Assembly: GCA_029719485.1 (NCBI GenBank)
Contig: CP120722.1
Coordinates: 1,302,001-1,366,000 of the forward strand
Length of the DNA stretch: 64,000 bases
Direction: 5' to 3'
Origin: Kiritimatiellota bacterium B12222
GTDB lineage: Bacteria; Verrucomicrobiota; Kiritimatiellia; SS1-B-03-39; UBA6053
Shown: positions 1 to 8,441 of the stretch, piece after piece
Numbering within the stretch: position 1 is the first letter of the stretch
How the letters are laid out: each line of letters begins with the position of its first letter
Translations under genes and position numbers: made by a program
The notes under the pieces: generated by a model
Database searches by the model: none
What the model saw: the letters and a program-made list of their open reading frames with translations, nothing else
What the model was told of the DNA's origin: nothing

Positions 1-945
1 GGCATGCACGGAACGGCTTATGCCAATAAAGCGGTGTGTGAAGCCGATTTGATTTTCAATATTGGTTCTCGTTTCGATGACCGGATTATTGGTCAGCCCG
101 ACAAGTTTGGTAAAAATGCCACCATTATCCATGTAGATATTGATCCTTCAGAAATGGGCAAAATGATTCAGCCTGATCTCAAGATTGTGGGGGACGCGAA
201 AGTGGTACTCGCAGAATTGAACAAGCACATCAAAGCCTTACCGACGGAAAGTTGGTTGGCGACATTGGATGGCTACAAAAAACGTTTCCCCTTGAGTTAC
301 AAAATTCAGGGTGGTTTGAAAATGCAACATGTCTTGGATGTGTGGGATCGTTTGACCGAAAGTAATTCGATCGTAGCGACAGATGTGGGACAGCACCAAA
401 TGTGGTCTGCACAATTTAATAAATCCAAAGCTCCTTGGAATTGGATTTCCTCGGGCGGTGCTGGCACTATGGGCTTCGGCTTTCCTGCAGCCATTGGCGC
501 TCAGTTGGGACGTCCGGATGATGTGGTGATTGCGGTGGTTGGCGATGGTGGTTTCCAAATGACCCTCTGTGAATTGGCGACCGCTGTATTGCAGAAGCTT
601 CCTTTGAAAATTTTGGTTTTGAATAATCACTTCTTGGGAATGGTTCGCCAATGGCAAGAGTTGTTTTTCGACAATCGGACTTCCGGAGTTGATTTGGAAG
701 GTAACCCTGATTTCGTCAAATTGGCTGAAGCCTATGGCGCCAAAGGGTTTCAGATTAAGCGTCCTGCAGATATTGAGAAAGTATTGACGCGGGCGTTGGA
801 ATACACGGATGGTCCTTGTTTGATTAATTGTGAAGTGGTCAAAGAAGACAATGTATTCCCGATGATTCCTGCCGGGGCGGCCTTGGAGGATATGATCACG
901 GAGAAACCGAAGCACCGGATGGAAAAACCCACCGGATCCACTTGA
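1..945 (+). CDS. ilvB: Acetolactate synthase large subunit, 3' part
   Basis: Large catalytic subunit of acetohydroxyacid synthase, the ThDP- and FAD-dependent first step of branched-chain amino acid synthesis. The gene runs in from the left edge; the frame is open from base 1, so about 314 C-terminal residues are present. Visible parts are the end of the central FAD-binding domain (GMHGTAYAN near the edge, then SRFDDR) and the C-terminal ThDP domain with GDGGFQMT, which begins the GDG-x(n)-NN cofactor motif and ends at VLNNHF. The small subunit ilvN follows 91 bp downstream, as in most ilvBN operons. The gap holds a short hairpin (984-1002, TGCCCG/CGGGCA) without a T tract, so read-through is likely. 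Only the 5' truncation by the window is odd. Confidence 0.95.
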   Translation, partial: GMHGTAYANKAVCEADLIFNIGSRFDDRIIGQPDKFGKNATIIHVDIDPSEMGKMIQPDLKIVGDAKVVLAELNKHIKALPTESWLATLDGYKKRFPLSYKIQGGLKMQHVLDVWDRLTESNSIVATDVGQHQMWSAQFNKSKAPWNWISSGGAGTMGFGFPAAIGAQLGRPDDVVIAVVGDGGFQMTLCELATAVLQKLPLKILVLNNHFLGMVRQWQELFFDNRTSGVDLEGNPDFVKLAEAYGAKGFQIKRPADIEKVLTRALEYTDGPCLINCEVVKEDNVFPMIPAGAALEDMITEKPKHRMEKPTGST

Positions 946-1036
946 TGGCGTGGGCCAGCCTGTTGTTGGCATCCTTAAATGAATGCCCGTTCACTGCGGG
1001 CACTTCTTCAACCTTTGACCTCTTTTAAAAATTTTT

Positions 1037-1585
1037 ATGAAAAATACTATCGAAACCTCAGACCGTCCGGTCACCATTACGATTCCAGAGCCTGAATATC
1101 CCTTGCACACCTTGAGTGTGTTGGTGAACAACAAGCCGGGTGTCCTGGCGCGTATTGCGCAGGTGTTTTCTCGTCGCGGATATAACATTGAATCTTTGGT
1201 GGTGAGCCCTGCTGCTGAAATGGATTTTTCCCGTATGACCATTGGTGCGCGTGGTGAAGAATCTGGTTTGGATCAGATTAAAGCCCAGTGTAATAAATTG
1301 ATTGATGTGATCAGTTGTTATGACCATACGGATGATGCCGTGGTTTCCAAAGAATTGGCGTTGGTGAAAATTTCTGTTGGTGCATCTTCTCGTGGAGAAG
1401 CCTTGCAGATTGCAGAGCACTTCGGCTGTAAAACGTTGGATCTCGCACCAGAAAGTTTGGTGTTTATGGTGACGGGTGACAGTGGCAAGTTGGATGCCAT
1501 GGTGGGGATGATGCAAAAGTTTGGCATCGTTGAGTTGGTGCGTACGGGTAAAGTCGTGATGACACGCGGCAATGGACTTACTTAA
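1037..1585 (+). CDS. ilvN: Acetolactate synthase small (regulatory) subunit
   Basis: 182 residues, the usual length for IlvN/IlvH. An ACT domain lies at about residues 25-100 (HTLSVLVNNKPGVLARIAQVF, then RRGYNIESL), and a C-terminal domain typical of this family follows. It binds the large subunit and confers valine feedback control. The start ATG has no clear Shine-Dalgarno sequence, only a T/A-rich leader. It follows ilvB in the same direction and ends 5 bp before the hisA-like gene, so the three are probably co-transcribed. Confidence 0.95.
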   Translation: MKNTIETSDRPVTITIPEPEYPLHTLSVLVNNKPGVLARIAQVFSRRGYNIESLVVSPAAEMDFSRMTIGARGEESGLDQIKAQCNKLIDVISCYDHTDDAVVSKELALVKISVGASSRGEALQIAEHFGCKTLDLAPESLVFMVTGDSGKLDAMVGMMQKFGIVELVRTGKVVMTRGNGLT

Positions 1586-1590
1586 GTTAC

Positions 1591-2349
1591 ATGACCCGTT
1601 TTCGTCCATGTATTGACCTGCATCAGGGTCAAGTGAAACAAATTGTCGGTGGCACCCTGTCGGATGACGGGGCGTCTCCTGACACGAACTTTGTGAGTGG
1701 GCAAGGGGCCGATTATTTTGCTGCAAAGTATCGTGCAGACGGATTAATCGGTGCGCATGTGATTCAATTGGGGCCTGGAAACCGAAAGGCGGCCTTTGCG
1801 GCCTTGAAAGCATGGCCTGATGGTTTACAAATTGGTGGGGGCGTGACCGCGGTGAATGCCGCTTCTTGGATGGGTGCGGGTGCCGCCAAGGTCATTGTGA
1901 CCTCGTGGTTGTTTGATGAGTTGCATCGTTTTGACCTCAACCGACTGAAAGCGCTTTCCGAGATTGTGACTCCTGAAAAATTGGTGGTGGACCTGAGTTG
2001 CCGCGGATCGCAAGGGGAGTGGAAGGTGGCGATTAACCGTTGGCAGACGGTTACTGATTTGAAGCTGGATGCCGATACGTTAAAACTTATTGCGCCTTAT
2101 TGCTCTGAGTTGTTAATTCATGCTGCGGATGTTGAGGGCTTGCGTGCGGGGATGGATGAGGAGTTGATCCGGTTTTTAGGCTCGGAATGTCCCTTACCGG
2201 TGACTTACGCGGGTGGCGCGAAGCAGTTTGAAGATTTGGCGCGCACAAATGAGTTAAGTGGTGGTCGGGTGGATTTGACCATTGGTTCCGCTCTGGATTT
2301 ATTTGGTGGTGAGGTGTCTTACGCTGATTGCGTGGCGTGGAACGCGTAA
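1591..2349 (+). CDS. hisA: Eukaryote-type phosphoribosylformimino-AICAR-P isomerase (HIS6-like)
   Basis: 252 residues. Histidine biosynthesis isomerase (ProFAR isomerase), a TIM-barrel enzyme. The sequence resembles the fungal/plant HIS6 type much more than bacterial HisA: CIDLHQGQVKQIVGGTL at the N terminus, TNFVSG, VIQLGPGN, then KVIVTSWLF, VVDLSCR, LLIHAADVEG and VTYAGGAK, with DLTIGSALDLFGG at the end. These blocks line up in order with yeast His6 as I recall it. The putative catalytic Asp is in CIDLH and the second acid is in the IHAADVEG strand. The start lies 5 bp after the ilvN stop, giving a mixed ilv-his operon. The neighbouring minus-strand gene converges 10 bp away. Confidence 0.93.
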   Translation: MTRFRPCIDLHQGQVKQIVGGTLSDDGASPDTNFVSGQGADYFAAKYRADGLIGAHVIQLGPGNRKAAFAALKAWPDGLQIGGGVTAVNAASWMGAGAAKVIVTSWLFDELHRFDLNRLKALSEIVTPEKLVVDLSCRGSQGEWKVAINRWQTVTDLKLDADTLKLIAPYCSELLIHAADVEGLRAGMDEELIRFLGSECPLPVTYAGGAKQFEDLARTNELSGGRVDLTIGSALDLFGGEVSYADCVAWNA

Positions 2350-2359
2350 GCCCTTTTTC

Positions 2360-3154
2360 TTATGACTGCACCTGTATTTTGCAGGCGGATGCATGATCTA
2401 AAAAAAGATGCATATCATCATGTGTGCGCAGAATAGAGGCGGGAAGTTCTGGGGTGATGGGGCCTTTGAGTGCTTTTTTTACGGCTTTTGCTTTCCGGGC
2501 ATGTGGGGCACTACACACCAAGCAACGGGCCCGCAAGATTTCTTGAATGGACATGGTGTAGGCATATTTGGGGACTTCTTTAAAGGTGTGAAACCATCCG
2601 CCCCCTAACTGTTGTAATCTCATTTCCCGATTCAGTTCTGCAATTTTGAAGGGGGTGGTTGATTCGAAATCCGCGGGGGGATCATTGAAGGCCAGACGTC
2701 CGCAATTGCCAATACCGATGAAGCCCACATCTATGGTGTGTTTACGGATGACTTTACTCAGGCGTTGGCATTCCTCGATAGGATCTGCGGCGCTATTTAA
2801 AAAATGAAAAGTTTGGATGTAGGTTTTTTCAACCAGTCGCTGACGGATAAACCGTCCGAGAGATGAGGGGTGGGATTGGGTGATGCCAATGTATTCATCG
2901 ACATGAAAACCGGTTACTTTTTTCCAATTGATCCCCGGTTCTTTGGTGAGAAAGCGTAAGGTATCGAATTGAGAGGCGCCGGTGGAGAAAAAGACGCTGG
3001 CATGTCCTTTCTCTTTAATGGCTTTTCGAATGCGTTCTGCACCAAACGCGGCTGCGGACCTTCCGAGTTGCTGAGGGGTATGGGCAACAGTGATTTCTAC
3101 AGGGGAGGGAATGAGTTCAAGTTTAAGAGGCGTTTCGTTCAGTGCAAGGTCCAT
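2360..3154 (-). CDS. NagB-like glucosamine-6-phosphate isomerase homologue with altered active site
   Basis: 264 residues, the length and fold order of the NagB/6-phosphogluconolactonase family. FHVDEYIG (about residues 95-102) matches the NagB strand carrying the ring-proton Asp, and IGNCGRLAFNDPP (about 148-160) matches the family block usually read as G-x-(E/D)-(N/D)-G-H-(I/L)-A-F-N-(E/D)-P. Here the residues before AFND are N150, C151, G152 and R153, so the general-base His (143 in E. coli NagB) is Arg and the preceding acid or amide is Cys. I checked the codons directly. It may bind a sugar phosphate or catalyse a different reaction; deaminase activity is doubtful. It stands alone, facing hisA tail to tail. 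Confidence 0.75.
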   Translation of the reverse strand: MDLALNETPLKLELIPSPVEITVAHTPQQLGRSAAAFGAERIRKAIKEKGHASVFFSTGASQFDTLRFLTKEPGINWKKVTGFHVDEYIGITQSHPSSLGRFIRQRLVEKTYIQTFHFLNSAADPIEECQRLSKVIRKHTIDVGFIGIGNCGRLAFNDPPADFESTTPFKIAELNREMRLQQLGGGWFHTFKEVPKYAYTMSIQEILRARCLVCSAPHARKAKAVKKALKGPITPELPASILRTHDDMHLFLDHASACKIQVQS

Positions 3155-3312
3155 GTAAGGCTTCCTATGTTTCAGTTTTGTGCTTCAAGAATTCTAGAGT
3201 TATCTAGCGCAAGCGCAACTGAAAATAAGAGGCGTAGGTGATAAAATTTTTAAAAATACTCAGCAAAATTAAAAATTATGCACGAATCGTCCCGAAGGTA
3301 TTTTTTGGAAGG

Positions 3313-5073
3313 CTATCGGGTCATAAGAATATAACGGTTGGGGGCGGGCCATTCGTTGACACCCCATTCCGGCTGATCTCTGAAGAGGTAATACTTAAAA
3401 AACTTTTTGCGCACGCTGGGAATCCGCATGACGCCGTCAATGTTCTCAAGGTCAATTTTGTGATAATCCGGCCGGGGCCAATTTATCATATCGACACTCA
3501 TGCGACTGGTCCATCCGGCGTCTTGGAAGGCGATTTCTTCAGAAGGTTTTATGAGTGCGATGGTACTATTTTCCAGAACCAAGTCGGGGGTCAGGTTTTC
3601 AGTGTAAGAGGTGGCGGTTTCTCTAAAGTACCACGCCATGGGCCAGGTGAAGGCATTGTCTAAACTGACGACGTTGTCGGGATGTTTTTGTAACTGTTCT
3701 GTGATGAGAAGCAGGGAGGTTTTGATGTGGGGGCCTGAATGGGCAAACACCATGGGTTCGGTGGCGCCTTCCGAATGGGGGCCGTTGAGTCTTAAGCTAT
3801 TGCAAATGAGTTGAAAACATCCCAAGACGAGGATGGTTTTTAAGAATTTTCGGCCGGGGGAGGCAAGGAGGGCAGGAAGTTGCGTACCTGCAATCAAGCA
3901 GAGGGGCAAGGTGATGTGGAGTACCAGCCAAGGCATGCGTTCTCCGGCCCAGGAATAAATTAGAAAGCTTCCGATGGACCACCACCATAGAAAAGGCATG
4001 GGCCAGCGACGTAAGTGACGGGCGCTGAGCAGTGCGGTCAACAGAAGCACCGGAGTGTAGAGTAAAAGCAGGGTGAGATAAAAGAAGGGATCTGGATTTC
4101 CCCGTTGGACATCGTGTTGTGCGAGCCAGTAGCCCAGACTGCCTGCGAGTCCACTCGCCATTCCCTGATGTATATTGGTAAGTAAGGTACTGTAGAACAG
4201 TAGTTGAATTCCCCAAAAAAGACCTAGCGCCAGACCAAAGGTATTCAGCTTTTTTTGGGTGAAAAAGTAGGTGGCTCCCAGGCTGGTGCAGAGCAGGTAG
4301 ATGACGCCGGCAACTCCGAAAATACGATTTTGTCCGAGCCGGGTGTGAGTATCGAGAGGGTCCCAGTCAAATAGGGGGAGTAATAATGCGCCAGCGAAGG
4401 GAAGGGCGAGAAAAAGCATCAATAAGGCACAGTGAATCAGCGGATGCCTCAATAGTAGGATTAGCCCATTTTTTTCGGAGCCGTCATGGCGGTCGAAGAG
4501 TGCGAAAAATACGCAGGCGCTTCCGAGCACTGCGCCCACGATGAAGCAGGTTTCTTTGGTGATAAATTGGAGGGCAAGTCCGATGGCTAACCATAGCAAG
4601 GAACGGCTTTTTTGGGTTTCCCGATAATCTAAAATGGCCCACACCATCAGCAAGGTGAAGAAGGCCACCATAATATCGTTGCGCAAGTAACGGCTGTAAA
4701 AAGAAAGGGCAGGTTCTATGGCGATAAATACGGCTGCGCAGAGAGCTCCGGCGATGCCCAGCCAGCGTCGATACAGAAAAAGAATGCCGACGCAGGCGGT
4801 TCCCCAAAATGCAGGAAAGAGGAGAGAGGTGAAGTCATTTACGGGGAAGAGGGTGTAAATGAGGGCGTTCAAATGGAAAAGTAAAGGTCCATGCATCATG
4901 GGATCATGATGGTAATTGAGTCCATTGCTTAAATACCAGGAGTATATGGCGTGTAAGCTTTCATCATGGCTCATGGCCCGGTGTCCCAAATGAATGAGCC
5001 GTAGGGTGTAGGCTGCGACGACGAGTATTATCCAGAGGCGCCGTTCTTTACTGCTACAGGGTGGAGGCGTCAT
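3313..5073 (-). CDS. Agl23-like (TIGR03663-type) multi-spanning glycosyltransferase-39 family protein
   Basis: 586 residues from the ATG at 5073, which overlaps the upstream stop as ATGA (5070-5073), a sign of translational coupling; the longer open frame upstream is only a shadow. About ten hydrophobic membrane segments follow an N-terminal LIHLGHRAMSHDESLHAIYS block. The early Asp-Glu (HDES) matches the catalytic Asp of GT39/oligosaccharyl-type transferases. MMHGPLLFHLNALIY next to it is typical of the family once named flippase-associated Agl23. The soluble C-terminal part (from about residue 440) contains an FRETATSY-type segment. Its likely role is transfer of a sugar from a lipid carrier at the outer face of the inner membrane. 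It forms a unit with the EEP-like lipoprotein and the TPR protein. Confidence 0.7.
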   Translation of the reverse strand: MTPPPCSSKERRLWIILVVAAYTLRLIHLGHRAMSHDESLHAIYSWYLSNGLNYHHDPMMHGPLLFHLNALIYTLFPVNDFTSLLFPAFWGTACVGILFLYRRWLGIAGALCAAVFIAIEPALSFYSRYLRNDIMVAFFTLLMVWAILDYRETQKSRSLLWLAIGLALQFITKETCFIVGAVLGSACVFFALFDRHDGSEKNGLILLLRHPLIHCALLMLFLALPFAGALLLPLFDWDPLDTHTRLGQNRIFGVAGVIYLLCTSLGATYFFTQKKLNTFGLALGLFWGIQLLFYSTLLTNIHQGMASGLAGSLGYWLAQHDVQRGNPDPFFYLTLLLLYTPVLLLTALLSARHLRRWPMPFLWWWSIGSFLIYSWAGERMPWLVLHITLPLCLIAGTQLPALLASPGRKFLKTILVLGCFQLICNSLRLNGPHSEGATEPMVFAHSGPHIKTSLLLITEQLQKHPDNVVSLDNAFTWPMAWYFRETATSYTENLTPDLVLENSTIALIKPSEEIAFQDAGWTSRMSVDMINWPRPDYHKIDLENIDGVMRIPSVRKKFFKYYLFRDQPEWGVNEWPAPNRYILMTR

Positions 5074-5957
5074 AATATCACAATTCCTTGATGTCGATAC
5101 GGGCCGGCCTCGCGGAGGGAGGGGCTGTCGATCACGCGTCCGTTGCTGAGGCCTTGGTCGAGTAACTCGGGGCTGGCAAAGAGCCATTGGTCTTGTCGGT
5201 AGTGAATGCCTTGGGGATCTCGAAAGGTCCAGCTATCGCCCCGTTCATCGGTCAATTGTAGGCGTTGTAATCCTAGATCTTCCAGCATGCGAAGCATGGG
5301 GCTGTTGAGGTCTTCCCTACTGTGAATGCTCAAAAGCACTTGGTCTCCTGCTTCGAGCAGAGGGCGTAAGGCTTGACTGAGCATGCGGGCTTCATTGCGT
5401 CTACGCTCGTAGTCTTTATCGGGATCGGGGGCCTGATGGTTCCAAATCCAAATGCGGGGAAAGTGGGGGGATGAGGTAAGGAGGGCACCCGCTAAGGGTT
5501 GAAAACTCTGTTCCTTGATTCGGAACTGTTGATCACTGAGGTTCCGAGTTTCGGAAAGAGGCGCTTGAGATAAAAATCCGATGCCACGATAGGGGGTAGT
5601 GCCCGGAACATAACTGGCGGAAGGGTATGGGGTGCCTGCTGTGGATAGGGCGGATTGCAAATGGAGCAAGGAGGCTTCGCTTCCCAAGCCACGCAGTACC
5701 AGAATATCAGCAGGGGAAGTGCTTAGAGAAAGAAGCAAGGCTTCCCGCTCCGCAAGCGGTTTCATATCGACAGGCTGACCGCTTTGCGTTCTATCTTGCC
5801 AGGCGTAGTCCTGAAGATGGGCGAAACGAACGGAGGTGCCCGAGACGGTTTCCGCATCCCTTTCCTGCCTGCAGGCACTAAGTGGCAGGAAAAGGCAGAG
5901 CAGACAGGCGCGTTTAAGCGTCGGTTTGATTTTTTTTGCGGGCGTAACCGGCTTCAA
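5070..5957 (-). CDS. EEP-fold-like lipoprotein, catalytic residues apparently lost
   Basis: About 295 residues from a proposed TTG start at 5957; no ATG lies near the signal peptide, and the frame further upstream is a shadow of the TPR gene. The N terminus is basic (KPVTPAKKIKPTLKR), then a hydrophobic stretch ends in LPLSAC, a good lipobox. The mature part follows the order of endonuclease/exonuclease/phosphatase domains: ADILVLRGLGSE where the family has D-x-x-x-L-Q-E, IWNHQAP, RRRNEARML, SIHSRED where GDFN is expected, DSWTF, and YRHQGIVIL where SDH-x-P is expected. Several metal and catalytic positions therefore look replaced, which suggests a binding or structural role. It overlaps the TPR gene by about 44 bp and is coupled by ATGA to the next gene. 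Confidence 0.55.
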   Translation of the reverse strand: MKPVTPAKKIKPTLKRACLLCLFLPLSACRQERDAETVSGTSVRFAHLQDYAWQDRTQSGQPVDMKPLAEREALLLSLSTSPADILVLRGLGSEASLLHLQSALSTAGTPYPSASYVPGTTPYRGIGFLSQAPLSETRNLSDQQFRIKEQSFQPLAGALLTSSPHFPRIWIWNHQAPDPDKDYERRRNEARMLSQALRPLLEAGDQVLLSIHSREDLNSPMLRMLEDLGLQRLQLTDERGDSWTFRDPQGIHYRQDQWLFASPELLDQGLSNGRVIDSPSLREAGPYRHQGIVIL

Positions 5958-7296
5958 TTTTTGCTGCCACGTTTTTATAACCAATATCCACCGCGTAGAT
6001 GCTTTTATAATTGACCATTGCCTGATCCAATTCGCCTTGCGCTTCGAGGACTTCGCCCAGTTCGTAGATAATGGCCATTTTGGTATCATCCATGGTGGGT
6101 AATTCTTCTGCAGCTTTTTGCAATTGGGTGGAGGCAATATCGTATTGCCCTTTGGCTTTGAAACAGCTTCCCATGAGATACAAGGCTTCAATACGACGTT
6201 GTGGGTTCCGTTGTGCCTGTTGGAATTGACTGATGGCTTGATCGAGATCACCCCGAGCGTAGAGCAGTTGTCCGTAATCAAATTTGAAGCCCAGATCATT
6301 GGGGTAGCGTTTGACTTTGGCTGCAATATCTTCGAGCATGAAGGCTTCTTTTTCTTTGCGTTGTTCTTCGGCGCCTTCGGCATCCCCTTCTTCGGTGAGG
6401 ACTTTAATGTTATGGTCGTAAATACGAACCATGGTATCGGAGATGGCGCGTTGAATCATGGGGTCGGCATGATTGGCTTTATCGTCCGCTCTTTCGAGGA
6501 TTTCTAAAGCTTCGGAGTATTGACCTGCTTTGAGCATGGAATCCGCTAAGGGGCGGTAAAGGTTTAAGTTATCAGGTTCTGCTTCAAGACGTTCCCGTTG
6601 TTTGGCAATGAGACGATCCATATCGTTGTCATTTTGTTGAGAGCGTCCGGCTTGTTCCAGTTCGGAGGCTTCATCTTCATTTTTAAGTTTGCTGCGGAAG
6701 TCACCTTTTTCTTCCCATCCCCCTTGGGTCATGGAATCCATAGCGGCCGTATCTTTGATCCACTTGATGACTTTTTGGTCATTGGGACGCAATTCGCCCA
6801 GACGTTCGAAAATGCCACGCGCTTCATGGGGTTGATTCATTTCCAAATAGACTTTCCCTAATTTCTCAAGGAGGTCTGCATTCTTACGATCTACTTTTAA
6901 TACGGCTTCATAGGTGATGGTGGCGGCGTTGAGATTGCCTGCAGCTTTGGCTGCATCGTAATACAAATCGAGAAATGCGGGATTCAAAGGATCAATTTTC
7001 ATCAATTCTTCCGCTTCGACCAATGCTTTGGCGGGATCCTTTTTCATGGACCCTTTCACAGCCATGGTTTTGCCCAAGCCTTTTATGCTGGAGAAAGGAT
7101 TGGCTTTTTTACTTTTAAGCGAATCAATCTGAAAGGTTCTGAGTTCTTTCCGCAGTTCATCGAGTTCTGGCTCCATGGCCAGGATAGATCCTAAAAGTTC
7201 AATGGCATAGGGTCCATTGTTTTTTTGCATGGCCTCTTGGGCGCGCTTGTAGGTTTCTTTGATGCGGGGTGAAGTTTGGGCTAGTGTTTTGGGCAT
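5914..7296 (-). CDS. Tetratricopeptide-repeat protein
   Basis: 460 residues with no signal peptide, so probably cytoplasmic. TPR-like helical pairs are visible at about residues 95-165 (AFLDLYYDAAKAAGN, ADLLEKLGKVYLEMNQ), 235-275 (NLYRPLADSMLKAGQYSEALEIL) and 330-440 (FKFDYGQLLYARGDLDQAISQF, ALYLMGSCFKAKGQYDIASTQL, YELGEVLEAQGELDQAMVNY). The start is well supported: AAGGAG lies 8 nt upstream of the ATG at 7296. It is the first gene of a three-gene minus-strand unit (TPR, EEP-like lipoprotein, Agl23-like). TPR proteins scaffold complexes; the partner here is unknown. The divergent amidase starts 114 bp away. Confidence 0.85.
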   Translation of the reverse strand: MPKTLAQTSPRIKETYKRAQEAMQKNNGPYAIELLGSILAMEPELDELRKELRTFQIDSLKSKKANPFSSIKGLGKTMAVKGSMKKDPAKALVEAEELMKIDPLNPAFLDLYYDAAKAAGNLNAATITYEAVLKVDRKNADLLEKLGKVYLEMNQPHEARGIFERLGELRPNDQKVIKWIKDTAAMDSMTQGGWEEKGDFRSKLKNEDEASELEQAGRSQQNDNDMDRLIAKQRERLEAEPDNLNLYRPLADSMLKAGQYSEALEILERADDKANHADPMIQRAISDTMVRIYDHNIKVLTEEGDAEGAEEQRKEKEAFMLEDIAAKVKRYPNDLGFKFDYGQLLYARGDLDQAISQFQQAQRNPQRRIEALYLMGSCFKAKGQYDIASTQLQKAAEELPTMDDTKMAIIYELGEVLEAQGELDQAMVNYKSIYAVDIGYKNVAAKIEAGYARKKNQTDA

Positions 7297-7409
7297 ATAA
7301 AATCTCCTTTCCTATACATAGGAGCCGACCTGCCTTAGGTCAAGCACTGGAAATGCCGGATATGGATTTTTTCCTTGTAACCCGCTGTGCTTTGAGCAAC
7401 ATCCGCGCG

Positions 7410-8432
7410 ATGTTTGAGCTTCGTCCCTTTTTTAAATTCTGTTTGGCTACTTTGTTGGTGCTCTTGACCCTGGGGTCAGGACGTCCACCGCATGCGACAA
7501 AGGATCCTTCATTGGTAAAATTACCTAAAACGGTTACGGTGAAGCAGTTTGCCCACGATTATGGTTTTACTGAAATAAAAGTAGGGAACAAAGAAATCGT
7601 TTTGGTGGGTGCGGTTCATGAATTGAAGCTCTTTAAAGACAGTCGTAAAGCGGAACTTAATGGCTCGGTGATCTGGTTAAATGACCCGGTGGTGGTTGAA
7701 AATCGCAAGTGGGTGCTCTCTCAAGTGGATGCACAAGTGTCGTTGCGTCCGATTATTTTGCCGAGTGCGGTACTCAAAGGGAGAGGATTTAACGTCGTGG
7801 TGTTGGATGCCGGGCATGGGGGTGAAGATGGGGGGGCGGTTTCGCCTACGGGTCTGTTGGAGAAACAGGTGGTGCTGGATATTACCCGTCGCGTGCGTGC
7901 GGATTTGTTGGCGAAAGGGTATCAGGTGTTTTTGACCCGTCATGATGACCGCTTTTTAGAATTGGAAGAGCGTCCTCGTCGCGCCGAGAGTTGGAAAGCA
8001 GATGTTTTTGTGAGTATTCATGCCAATTCGGGTGGGTCTACGGCGGTGGGGACGGAAACCTTTATCCTGACCCTTCCTGGTTACCTGTCTACCAATCAAT
8101 CGGGAGGCGTCGCGCCACAAGTGGCTTATGCGGGGAATACATTTAATCAGGCCAATATGAGTTTGGGATTTGCCATTCATCATGCCTTAACCCAACAAAA
8201 TAAATTAACGGACCGTGGGGTGCGCCATGCACGGTTTGCCGTATTAAAGCAAGCGCCTTGTCCGGCGGCTTTGGTTGAGGTTGGATTTCTTTCCCACGCG
8301 CAGGAGGGTGCCCAGTTGGCTCAAGTGCAAACCCGGGTTCGTTTGTCCGCGTCAATTGCCACAGGGATCGACAACTACTTGCGGGCCGCGAAAAAAGCGG
8401 CTATAGAAGCAGAAACTGAAACAGAAGACTAA
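7410..8432 (+). CDS. N-acetylmuramoyl-L-alanine amidase (Amidase_3)
   Basis: 340 residues from the ATG at 7410, chosen because it opens directly onto a signal peptide (FELRPFFKFCLATLLVLLTLGSG); an earlier in-frame GTG overlaps the divergent TPR gene. Residues about 45-130 form a small N-terminal domain resembling the copper amine oxidase/stalk or AMIN-like domains of other amidases. The Amidase_3 domain follows with zinc ligands in VVLDAGHGGEDGG (His), LLEKQVV (Glu) and SIHANSG (His), and the catalytic Glu in ALVEVGFLSH. It cleaves the bond between muramic acid and L-Ala in the periplasm, in cell separation or wall turnover. argC starts 9 bp downstream, so they may be co-transcribed. Confidence 0.9.
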   Translation: MFELRPFFKFCLATLLVLLTLGSGRPPHATKDPSLVKLPKTVTVKQFAHDYGFTEIKVGNKEIVLVGAVHELKLFKDSRKAELNGSVIWLNDPVVVENRKWVLSQVDAQVSLRPIILPSAVLKGRGFNVVVLDAGHGGEDGGAVSPTGLLEKQVVLDITRRVRADLLAKGYQVFLTRHDDRFLELEERPRRAESWKADVFVSIHANSGGSTAVGTETFILTLPGYLSTNQSGGVAPQVAYAGNTFNQANMSLGFAIHHALTQQNKLTDRGVRHARFAVLKQAPCPAALVEVGFLSHAQEGAQLAQVQTRVRLSASIATGIDNYLRAAKKAAIEAETETED

Positions 8433-8441
8433 GGAACGATC

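Noticed and set aside
984..1002. Terminator between ilvB and ilvN
   Set aside because: The stem is only 6 bp and has no T tract; the two genes normally form one operon.
5958..6383. N-terminal extension of the EEP-like lipoprotein frame
   Set aside because: It runs through the TPR gene in another frame, has a shadow composition (Asn/Lys/Pro), and would bury the signal peptide and lipobox.
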